Below, piece after piece: positions 1 through 6,161 of a stretch of 9,167 bases of DNA (its first letter is position 1; the number at the start of each line of letters is the position of its first letter). The notes under the pieces are model-generated. The model did not search any database, had not been told where the DNA came from, and saw only the letters and a list, made by a program, of their open reading frames with translations. The position numbers and the translations under genes were made by a program. The stretch is taken from positions 30,289 to 39,455 of the forward strand of contig DUGS01000205.1 of the NCBI GenBank assembly GCA_013331265.1, given 5' to 3'. Origin of the DNA: Methanosarcina sp. (GTDB lineage: Archaea > Halobacteriota > Methanosarcinia > Methanosarcinales > Methanosarcinaceae).

Positions 1-72
1 CACATGCTTCTCAAATACCTTTTTATTTTTCGGACCAAATTATTTTTTCAGAGAAAAGTGAGGAATAGAAAC

Positions 73-354
73 TTGAACAAACAAAAACTCAATTATTTGG
101 TAGATCTTGCCCTGACAACCCTGTTTTTTGGAGTTGCAGGCACAGGTTTTTTCATGTATTTTTTCATCCCTTCGGGAGCTCAAAGGGGCAGATATCTGGT
201 GTATATGGGGTTAACGAAAGCTGCGTGGGTCTGGATACACAGTAGAGCTGGAATCCTGATGTCAGTTATTGTAATTATCCACCTTATCCTGCATTGGAAA
301 TGGATTGTATGTACAACAAGGAATTTCTTCATGAAAGGAAAATATGAGTTGTGA
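73..354 (+). CDS. DUF4405-like small membrane protein, possible heme-b binder
   Basis: A 93-residue protein if started at the TTG at 73-75, which follows a GTGAGGA Shine-Dalgarno-like stretch at 58-64; this start gives an N-terminus (NKQKLNYLVDL) directly before the first helix. The frame is open to the left window edge with an ATG at 4, so a start at 4 (116 residues) or upstream is possible, but that extension is basic and looks like leader sequence. Two hydrophobic segments are visible, about residues 8-32 and 52-77. The second carries H56, H70 and H74 in the pattern WIHSRAG...IIHLILHWKW, resembling the DUF4405 and cytochrome-b-like membrane families, where such histidines may bind heme. 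Heme binding is inference; no enzyme partner is visible. It converges with the TraB-family gene. Function unknown. Confidence 0.7.
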   Translation: MNKQKLNYLVDLALTTLFFGVAGTGFFMYFFIPSGAQRGRYLVYMGLTKAAWVWIHSRAGILMSVIVIIHLILHWKWIVCTTRNFFMKGKYEL

Positions 355-387
355 ACTAAAGAATAAAAAAATAGGAAAATTCTGGAA

Positions 388-410
388 GGCAGAGAGGTTA
401 CCTCGCTGCC
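388..410. terminator. Hairpin between convergent genes
   Basis: An inverted repeat lies in the 84-base gap between the two convergent stop codons: GGCAG, then GAGG, a TTA loop, CCTC, and CTGCC, with one A/G mismatch inside the stem. It could act as a bidirectional terminator or a 3'-end stabiliser. There is no strong T-tract directly after it on either strand, so the role is uncertain. Confidence 0.4.
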
Positions 411-438
411 AGATATCACTTTATCCACAGAACTGATT

Positions 439-1980
439 TCAGAGCCCGAGCGCATTAAACCCGGAAAGGAGAATATCCCTCGGGTCAATGCCAGTGACGT
501 GCATCATAACATAAGCTCCAATGAAAGTCCCTGCCATGCTTCCTATATTTGCAAAGCTTGCGACAAGGAGGACTCGCATAAACTTGTTTTTGAACATCTC
601 CCTGAAGGTTTCTATTCCTGCCAGGGCTTTTATGTCTGCAGCAGTAGGGTTTCGCTGTTTTGCTTCTACAAGACCAGCAAACCAGCCTGCGGCAATTAGA
701 GGGTGCAGTGTGGTTAGCCATGCAACCGAAAAAGCGGTCAGAACCGAGTAAGGATGGCCGCCTGCAAGCATGGTGCCGATTGCACTCAGCGTTCCTGTGA
801 TAATGAACCACCACCCAAAAGCTATTAAAAGGAGCTTCATCGGAACACCGGAAAGCAGGAGCAGCAAAAAGAACGCAAGTATAATTCCGACAAAAACAAA
901 GCCGATAATTTTCCCAACGCTAAAGCGCTTTTTAGGAACATCCATAAGAGAGCCAAGAGGCGGAATGCTCTTTGGGTTCTTCAGGTAATTAATTACCCCT
1001 GGTTTATGTCCGGCTCCAATCACTGCAACAATAGTTTTGTTTCCGCCTGCAGCGGTCCTGAGAATACTTCCTGCAAGGTATGCGTCCCGTTCATCTATGA
1101 GAGTTTCAGCTGCAGTTGGGGCAAATTCTCTGAGCTCATTGACAAGGGCTGTGACTACATCCTGTTGAGTAATCTGATCTATATCAATCTCGGCTCCTTT
1201 TCCTATTCCTATCAGACCGCCTATGAGAGAACCGAGCATCTTTATTTTCTCGGTGAATTTCATGCGGCCCCAGAAACGCTGGAGCGTTACCTGAATATCC
1301 CTGTCGATTAAAGCTACTTTAGCTCCTGAAGCTTCTGCTTCTTCTATTGCGGAAATCATCTCGGAACCGGGTTTTACACCCATGTCATCACCGATCTTTT
1401 TCTGCACATAAGCAAGCAGCCAATGGACAAGGTAGTAATACACTTTTCCTTCAGTAAGAATTTCCTTTATTGGAATCTGACTCGTCTCCGGAACATTTCC
1501 TTTCAGAGAATCGTAACGTGCTCTGCAAAGTTCGACGGCTACGATATCAGGTTTAAGATTTCTAATCGCGTTTCTGACTTCATCTACACTTTTTTCGGAA
1601 ACGTGTGCCGTGCCTATAAGCACAATTTTTGAAGGTTGAAACTTAACAGCAGGATTGTTCCCTTCCGGAATTTGAGGCTGGGGAGAAGGAATTGAAAGCT
1701 CTGAAGCTGAAGCAGGAAGAGGCTCCGGAATAGGCTCGGCACATGTATCGAGCTTCACCTCAACCTGTCCGACTTCTGCTGTAGATACCGGCACAGAAGT
1801 CCTTGTTTCCTCTTGCTTGTTGATTGAAGAATCAGAAAATTTAAACTTCCCGTCAGAAACATTGTTTTCCTTGGATTCTGTTGTGGATTTGTCCATAGAG
1901 TATATTGACTCCTGAGATGAACTATGAGAATTGTATTCAGGATCCATGTCCTGAGAATCTGTAATTTCGGATTTTTTCAT
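439..1980 (-). CDS. TraB/PrgY (Tiki superfamily) membrane protein
   Basis: A 513-residue protein. The core from about residue 118 carries the TraB/PrgY hallmarks: GTAHVS (123-128), a conserved glutamate in VAVELCRARYDSL (E150), DERDAYLA (296-303), and GAGH (322-325). The two GxxH motifs plus the glutamate are the proposed metal-binding set of the Tiki/TraB/PrgY superfamily, which includes the Wnt-cleaving metalloprotease Tiki and the pheromone-shutdown protein PrgY. The C-terminal third (about 355-495) has four or more hydrophobic helices, so it is membrane anchored. Residues 1-112 form a Ser/Glu/Pro-rich, probably disordered tail. The start at 1978-1980 (MKKSEITDS) is preferred because the 35 codons upstream, back to 2085, look like translated leader; the Shine-Dalgarno there is weak. 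Substrate unknown, and proteolysis is not proven for archaeal members. Confidence 0.9.
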   Translation of the reverse strand: MKKSEITDSQDMDPEYNSHSSSQESIYSMDKSTTESKENNVSDGKFKFSDSSINKQEETRTSVPVSTAEVGQVEVKLDTCAEPIPEPLPASASELSIPSPQPQIPEGNNPAVKFQPSKIVLIGTAHVSEKSVDEVRNAIRNLKPDIVAVELCRARYDSLKGNVPETSQIPIKEILTEGKVYYYLVHWLLAYVQKKIGDDMGVKPGSEMISAIEEAEASGAKVALIDRDIQVTLQRFWGRMKFTEKIKMLGSLIGGLIGIGKGAEIDIDQITQQDVVTALVNELREFAPTAAETLIDERDAYLAGSILRTAAGGNKTIVAVIGAGHKPGVINYLKNPKSIPPLGSLMDVPKKRFSVGKIIGFVFVGIILAFFLLLLLSGVPMKLLLIAFGWWFIITGTLSAIGTMLAGGHPYSVLTAFSVAWLTTLHPLIAAGWFAGLVEAKQRNPTAADIKALAGIETFREMFKNKFMRVLLVASFANIGSMAGTFIGAYVMMHVTGIDPRDILLSGFNALGL

Positions 1981-2250
1981 GATCAGTCTCTTGCTGCGGC
2001 AGATTAAAAGTGCCGGATAAAAATTTATGTAACATAGCATTTCATTGTGTTGATATGTACTGCTATTCGAGTACATTATCTGCATTCAGCCCATTACCAG
2101 AATATACTACTTTATCCGTTATACTTCCGAATTTAAACACTTACTGCCGCGAATTTGAAAATATCAAATGAACGGTTTAGCGTACAAGTAATTTAATGCA
2201 TGATATTATTAAACTATACACATGGAATAAGTTACACATGTTATATAACT

Positions 2251-2289
2251 GATCTGTAAGTAGCTGATCTGTAAGTAGCTGATCTGTAA
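2251..2289. repeat. 15-bp tandem repeat, 2.6 copies
   Basis: The unit GATCTGTAAGTAGCT occurs exactly at 2251-2265 and 2266-2280, followed by a partial copy (GATCTGTAA) at 2281-2289. It is noncoding. The perfect identity suggests recent slippage. Confidence 0.9.
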
Positions 2290-2428
2290 ACAGTCAATCT
2301 AAACATAACCAATCGATACGTGCTAATATGTTGATCTGAATATGAGACTATTTGTGCCGTAACGTCAAATACTTAAATCGTATTGCGTGGTACCAAGCTC
2401 ATATCCAGGAGATTAAATCTGGGATATT

Positions 2429-2509
2429 AAACTATACTTCAAAAATATAAAACTATACATTTGAGATAAAACTACACTTCAAAGGTATTAAACTATATCT
2501 TAAACTATA
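2429..2509. repeat. Degenerate AAACTATA array, about 20-bp spacing
   Basis: AAACTATA is found at 2429, 2450, 2490 and 2502, with a one-base variant (AAACTACA) at 2469; spacings are 21, 19, 21 and 12. The stretches starting at 2429 and 2469 also share a following CTTCAAA, suggesting a diverged 40-bp duplication built on a 20-bp half unit. Another copy lies at 2211-2218. It could be a diverged satellite or a multi-site protein-binding region. Confidence 0.75.
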
Positions 2510-2529
2510 ATTTAAGAAATTGAATTTTT

Positions 2530-2545
2530 GGTTACCATTCTAACC
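2530..2545 (-). terminator. Weak hairpin downstream of the S2P gene
   Basis: GGTTA and TAACC flank a 6-base loop, about 40 bases past the S2P stop codon in the direction of transcription. The stem is only 5 bp and no clean T-run follows, so this is only a possible 3'-end structure. Confidence 0.2.
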
Positions 2546-2548
2546 TGG

Positions 2549-2580
2549 TCCATATTCAAGATGATCCATATTCAAGATGG
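2549..2580. repeat. 16-bp tandem duplication
   Basis: TCCATATTCAAGATGA (2549-2564) is followed directly by TCCATATTCAAGATGG (2565-2580), 15 of 16 identical. It sits immediately 3' of the S2P stop codon. Confidence 0.9.
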
Positions 2581-2584
2581 TCAA

Positions 2585-3679
2585 TTATTCTGATCTGAGT
2601 TTGAGAGTCCTGACCAGGTCTGTTCTGGAAAGTACTCCTACAAGTGACCCGTTATCAATTACCAGAACTCTCCCTATATTTTTTGATGTAACCAGTTTGA
2701 GAGCATCGATTGCCTGTGCATTAGAAGGAACAGATATTATATCTCTTGTCATAATATCTGAAACCCGCATAACAGAGCGATTAAGAGTAGGAACACGCCG
2801 GATATCGGTAAATGTTACTATCCCTTTCAGGTCACCATCTTCTATTACGGGATAACCCATATGTTTTTTCTCAAACATGAAATGAACAAGATCTTCAACA
2901 TTCATGGAAGGGGACACTGAAACTACATCTTTTGTCATTATATCTTTTATTAGAATATTTTCTAGAGTTACGGATGCTTGAGTAGAGCGTTCTTCTTCAG
3001 AGGCGCCAACATAAATGAAGAGAGCGATCAAAGGAAACCAGAGGTTTCCTACAAGGATTCCGAAAATAGCCATCAGAAAAGCAAAAAGTTTTCCTACGGC
3101 AGCTGCACTCTGGGTGGCTTTAACATAAGACATCCTCCTGGCATAAAAAGAACGGAGTACTCTGCCTCCATCCATCGGAAAAGCGGGCAGCAGATTGAAA
3201 ATTCCAAGCACTATATTCATGACTCCAAGAATCCAGATTATCAGAAAAACAGGATTTTCGAAAAGTACAGGAATTGGTACAATCATATATCTATATATTA
3301 GCAGAGAGCCAGTGCCTATGACCAGGCTCGTTAAAGGTCCTGCAAAAGCCATTTTTGCTTCCTGCCCGGGATCTCTTGGAATCTCTTCCATTGAAGATAC
3401 CCCTCCGAAAAGGAAAAGCGTGATACTCTCAATATTAACTCCGTATCGTTTTGCCATGTATGAATGTGCAAGCTCATGTAAAAGGATTGATGCGAAAAGC
3501 AGAATTGCGGTCAGGGTTGAAAGTATGTATTTTGTCGCAGTCGGCTCAACTTCCTGAAAGCCATAAGGGTATGGATTGATTGCAAATATGTATGCAAAAA
3601 CGGGAAGAATAAAAAGAAAAGTTATATGCAGTCTGATAGGTATACCCAGTATGCTTCCTATTTTCAATGCAGATTCCAT
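2585..3679 (-). CDS. Site-2-type intramembrane zinc metalloprotease with two CBS domains (M50)
   Basis: A 364-residue polytopic protein. The zinc site is clear: HELAH at residues 68-72 in a hydrophobic segment, and NLLPAFPMDGG at 162-172, whose D170 is the third metal ligand in the M50/S2P family. Around six hydrophobic segments lie between residues 14 and 225, with the family's FGG (91-93) and AFAGP (111-115) motifs. Two CBS domains follow at about 244-294 (IKDIMTKDVVSV) and 306-358 (VSDIMTRDIISV). The architecture matches archaeal S2P proteases such as that of Methanocaldococcus jannaschii; CBS pairs usually sense adenosyl ligands, suggesting energy-linked control of membrane-protein cleavage (inference). 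A G-rich Shine-Dalgarno site (3690-3694) precedes the ATG by about 10 bases. It appears monocistronic. Substrate unknown. Confidence 0.95.
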   Translation of the reverse strand: MESALKIGSILGIPIRLHITFLFILPVFAYIFAINPYPYGFQEVEPTATKYILSTLTAILLFASILLHELAHSYMAKRYGVNIESITLFLFGGVSSMEEIPRDPGQEAKMAFAGPLTSLVIGTGSLLIYRYMIVPIPVLFENPVFLIIWILGVMNIVLGIFNLLPAFPMDGGRVLRSFYARRMSYVKATQSAAAVGKLFAFLMAIFGILVGNLWFPLIALFIYVGASEEERSTQASVTLENILIKDIMTKDVVSVSPSMNVEDLVHFMFEKKHMGYPVIEDGDLKGIVTFTDIRRVPTLNRSVMRVSDIMTRDIISVPSNAQAIDALKLVTSKNIGRVLVIDNGSLVGVLSRTDLVRTLKLRSE

Positions 3680-3721
3680 GAAGTAAGTACCCCCTTTTAA
3701 TCTTCATAATCTCAATACTTG

Positions 3722-3732
3722 ATAAATATAAA
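3722..3732 (-). promoter_or_regulatory. TATA box of the S2P gene
   Basis: On the - strand this reads TTTATATTTAT, a good archaeal TATA element. A start of transcription about 25 bases downstream would fall near 3703-3707, giving a leader of about 25 bases with the G-rich Shine-Dalgarno inside it. The 11-bp tandem repeat abuts it on the upstream side, where BRE and regulators bind. Confidence 0.5.
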
Positions 3733-3751
3733 CGACCAATAAACGACCAAT
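3730..3751. repeat. 11-bp tandem repeat upstream of the S2P TATA box
   Basis: AAACGACCAAT occurs exactly at 3730-3740 and 3741-3751, about one helical turn apart, overlapping the TATA box edge. The position fits a regulator-binding site but may be a chance duplication, since similar duplications occur in the other long intergenic regions. Confidence 0.8.
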
Positions 3752-3866
3752 CGACTTAAAAGCCTGGAATCGTAAAAGTTAGAACATATATTATATTAAT
3801 TAAAATAGCATAATTATTTTTGCATCACATCCAAAAAAATACATCCAAACAAATGAACGATTTTCA

Positions 3867-3896
3867 ACAAATCTGGTCAGCTACAAATCTGGTCAG
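3867..3896. repeat. 14-bp direct repeat
   Basis: ACAAATCTGGTCAG is present exactly at 3867-3880 and 3883-3896, separated by two bases. It is noncoding and lies between the end of the exporter operon and the S2P promoter. Confidence 0.9.
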
Positions 3897-3955
3897 GAAT
3901 ACTCTTGTACGAGCTCATCCCAAAACTCAATACATGACTCCAGTTCTTTTCAACT

Positions 3956-5029
3956 TCATTCCTGTTTCTTCTTTCTTAGCACGACAAACCAAACTGCTAG
4001 AATCATGAATATGATGCATGTTCCAAGCTGGTATCCCAGAAGCTTCTTTTCAGAAGGTAAGACCTGTGTGTTGATCTTAATACTGTCAGAGATCTGGTCG
4101 TGCCCGTCGGCATCTTCATAAAGGATCTCACTGTTCAAAGAATATGGTTTAGGAGTTGCAGTTTCATCTACATCCAGATTAAAAACAGCAACAGCCTCTT
4201 CTCCCGGATTCAACGTTCCAAGGTAAGCCTGGTCATCAGTTGTACTGAAAGGATCGGCTGCACTGAGTCTAACGGTCGCATCTTTTGCAGGTTCTTCTCC
4301 GGTATTTTTGTATGTGACACGAAGTATTCCACCCTCATTAGGGTAAAGGTTACCTGTTACGTTTGAAACTTCAAAGTAAGGTTCCTTTTTAACTTCTATA
4401 TTTATGGTTTGAGTCTGAGTCTTGTTTTCATACCAGATGCCTACTTCCTTATTTGTCACAATGCCTGTAGCACTATCAAATTCGTCTCCACCTACCTGAA
4501 CATTGTTCTGGTACTGGTACGAAAGTTCAAGAGTCAGGGGATACGTGCCTGCAGAAGCGTTTTTATTGATCTCTATGGTGAACTTTGTAGGACTTGGACT
4601 TTGTTTTCCCTGCTTGAGACTACCTGCTTGCTGAGCTCCTGATTTAACCTTAACATCTGGATCATCGGATTTAAGGGTTGCAAGGATGCCTACAGCTGTT
4701 GTAGCCTGTGACTCATACTCCATTTCTGACTGCTGGAGAATCTCATCTACATAATCCCCCATGTCTACTTCATTCTCGGTTTCGAAGCCGGATATAGTGC
4801 CTTTGTTCATCATTTCTATGCTAAGGGTTACAGTATCTCCTCTGGAGTACTGGTTGTCTCCAATAAGTGTAGCATTGATTTCAGGCTCCCCATATACCGT
4901 ATAGTAATTCTCACTAATGTCAAAATTTTCAGGTACTATTGCCTCTACAGGCACTATTGAGAGTAGCATCATAAAGAGGGTTACAATTACAGTGGGATTT
5001 CTCTTTTTAATATTTCTCTTTTTAATCAT
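3956..5029 (-). CDS. COG1361 S-layer-domain-type membrane-anchored protein (second paralog)
   Basis: A 357-residue protein from the ATG at 5027-5029. That start is preferred over the in-frame ATGs at 5035, 5047 and 5059 because AGGTGA (5035-5040) stands 5 bases upstream and it leaves a normal signal peptide: basic MIKKRNIKKR, hydrophobic core, probable cleavage after VEA (about residue 30). The body is beta-rich and extracytoplasmic. A module about 210-322 (KKEPYFEVSNVTGNL, KNTGEEPAKDA, LGTLNPGEEA) resembles the COG1361/CARDB/NEW3 Ig-like folds. A transmembrane helix at about 334-351 ends in RKKKQE, so the protein is anchored with its bulk outside. It overlaps the preceding gene's stop by 8 bases (ATGATTAA), implying coupled translation. 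It is a clear paralog of that gene. A role as an exporter accessory protein is inference. Confidence 0.85.
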   Translation of the reverse strand: MIKKRNIKKRNPTVIVTLFMMLLSIVPVEAIVPENFDISENYYTVYGEPEINATLIGDNQYSRGDTVTLSIEMMNKGTISGFETENEVDMGDYVDEILQQSEMEYESQATTAVGILATLKSDDPDVKVKSGAQQAGSLKQGKQSPSPTKFTIEINKNASAGTYPLTLELSYQYQNNVQVGGDEFDSATGIVTNKEVGIWYENKTQTQTINIEVKKEPYFEVSNVTGNLYPNEGGILRVTYKNTGEEPAKDATVRLSAADPFSTTDDQAYLGTLNPGEEAVAVFNLDVDETATPKPYSLNSEILYEDADGHDQISDSIKINTQVLPSEKKLLGYQLGTCIIFMILAVWFVVLRKKKQE

Positions 5030-6161
5030 TCTCATCACCTGAATCATCCTCACCAACATTTTTCCTGTTACGAAGCATCTTTAAAATCATGTAGATTAAG
5101 GAAAGAGCTAGCAATATCCCAATTATCAAAATTTTGCTTATTTTCGATTCGGCCTGCTCAACTGGCACGTCCACCTTCATGTTGTCGGAAAGCCTGGTTT
5201 CTCCGTCGTCATCTATATACTTTATTTCACTGTCAATACTGTAATTTTTCACCAGGGCCTCAGGATCGACCGAAATTTCAAGTGATGCCACCCGGCTTTC
5301 TCCCTGACTGATTGTTCCGAGCCTCAAAATCGTATTTCTGGTGCTCAGGGGTTTCATGGCAACAAACCTGACCTCGGCATCCTCAGCTGTAGCCTCCCCC
5401 GTATTAGTATAAGTGATGTTTACGATATTTGCTGAACCCTGTGTTAAACTTCCTGAGACGTCACTTATCTTAAAAACTGGTTCTTTTTTAATCGATATTT
5501 TAATGGGAAGGGTAATATTTTTTGTAGAGTATTCCCTTGTATATTCCGGGTTAGTAATCCCGAGGTTTATCACATCTGAAGTCTCTGTCAGAGCGTTCTT
5601 CTGGAATTCATAAGTCACGGGAAGCTTCAGTTCGTACTCTCCACCAGGAGCAGTACTATCAATAAGTATGGTGAATTTGAGAGTTTGCATGTGCCCGGTT
5701 TCAAGTTTGTCCACAGTCTGGAGACTTGTTGTAGACTCTATCTCAATATAGTCCGATCCTGACGTCAGGTTCGCTTTAATGCCTCTGGCCGTCGTACAAT
5801 TCTTTTCTGCCTCCATCTCGGCAAGGGCAATAGATTCCTCTCTGGAATCAGGAATGTTTTTCTGGTTTGCATACAGCCGCTTAAAACCTTCAATTGTACC
5901 CGAATTTGCAATTTTTATTTGAATGTCTGCTTCTTCTCCCCTTTCGAATTCTGTGTCTCCAGTAACTGAAGCCCTGATTTTCGGCTCTCCGTAGCTTTCA
6001 TAATAGTCCACCGAGTACCCTCTGCCTGGAATAAGGAAGTCTTCCTCATCCTCATTTCCCGAAGCCTTAAAGGCAATTATTGAGATAAATGAAAGAAAAA
6101 CTGCAATTGCAAAGAATGTATTAACTGTCTTCTTTAGTGTGTTTTGTTGGGGTTTTTTCAC
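5022..6161 (-). CDS. COG1361 S-layer-domain-type membrane-anchored protein (first paralog)
   Basis: A 379-residue protein starting at a GTG (6159-6161) that shares the bases GTGA with the exporter's stop codon. An N-terminal signal or anchor segment spans about residues 11-34. The exported region begins with YYESYGEPKIRASVTGD and RGEEADIQIKIANSGTIEGF, then a module about 222-335 (KKEPVFKISDVSGSL, YTNTGEATAEDAEVRF, LGTISQGESRVA, DDDGETRLSDNMKVDV) of COG1361/CARDB-like Ig fold. A transmembrane helix at about 342-362 is followed by RNRKN and a very acidic tail (GEDDSGDEND). These blocks occur in the same order in the next gene, so the two arose by tandem duplication. Position just after the RND gene suggests an extracytoplasmic partner of the exporter; this is inference. 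No catalytic motif is seen. Confidence 0.85.
   Translation of the reverse strand: MKKPQQNTLKKTVNTFFAIAVFLSFISIIAFKASGNEDEEDFLIPGRGYSVDYYESYGEPKIRASVTGDTEFERGEEADIQIKIANSGTIEGFKRLYANQKNIPDSREESIALAEMEAEKNCTTARGIKANLTSGSDYIEIESTTSLQTVDKLETGHMQTLKFTILIDSTAPGGEYELKLPVTYEFQKNALTETSDVINLGITNPEYTREYSTKNITLPIKISIKKEPVFKISDVSGSLTQGSANIVNITYTNTGEATAEDAEVRFVAMKPLSTRNTILRLGTISQGESRVASLEISVDPEALVKNYSIDSEIKYIDDDGETRLSDNMKVDVPVEQAESKISKILIIGILLALSLIYMILKMLRNRKNVGEDDSGDEND
5034..5040 (-). promoter_or_regulatory. Shine-Dalgarno site that decides the COG1361 start
   Basis: AGGTGAT on the - strand, spaced correctly for the ATG at 5027-5029. It lies inside the last codons of the upstream gene, which argues for translational coupling and against the three upstream in-frame ATGs. 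Confidence 0.65.

Larger units (their letters stand above)
1981..2584. other. Gene-free, repeat-rich intergenic region
   Basis: About 600 bases between the start of the TraB gene and the stop of the S2P gene, both on the - strand. No ORF with a convincing start was seen on either strand. It holds a 15-bp tandem repeat (2251-2289), an AAACTATA array (2429-2509) and a 16-bp duplication (2549-2580). The TraB promoter should lie here; AT-rich candidates on the - strand are around 2016-2030 and 2240-2247, neither convincing. An undetected small RNA cannot be excluded. Confidence 0.6.
3680..3955. other. Intergenic region between S2P gene and COG1361 gene
   Basis: 276 bases hold the S2P promoter, two short direct repeats and, near 3833-3839, a run of seven T on the - strand that may end the upstream operon transcript about 120 bases past its last stop codon. 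No supported gene lies inside; a + strand ORF from 3820 runs into the antisense of the COG1361 gene and has no Shine-Dalgarno site. Confidence 0.5.

Noticed and set aside
499..1632. + strand ORFs and a second - strand ORF overlapping the TraB gene
   Set aside because: TraB motifs and membrane helices place the coding frame firmly; the others are shadows without ribosome binding sites.
1981..2085. 35-codon upstream extension of the TraB frame (ATG at 2085)
   Set aside because: The extension (MQIMYSNSSTYQHNE...) matches nothing typical of the family, is rich in Cys, Tyr and Asn as in translated leader DNA, and the MKKSE start is more natural.
2251..2289. CRISPR array
   Set aside because: The direct repeats are tandem with no unique spacers, are only 11-21 bp, and no cas gene is nearby.
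3820..4008. 62-codon + strand ORF between the COG1361 and S2P genes
   Set aside because: It runs across two copies of the 14-bp direct repeat and then antisense to the COG1361 tail helix, with no Shine-Dalgarno site.
5030..5059. Upstream in-frame ATGs of the second COG1361 gene (5059, 5047, 5035)
   Set aside because: They lie inside the preceding gene, lengthen the signal peptide's basic part without need, and the best-spaced Shine-Dalgarno serves the ATG at 5029.
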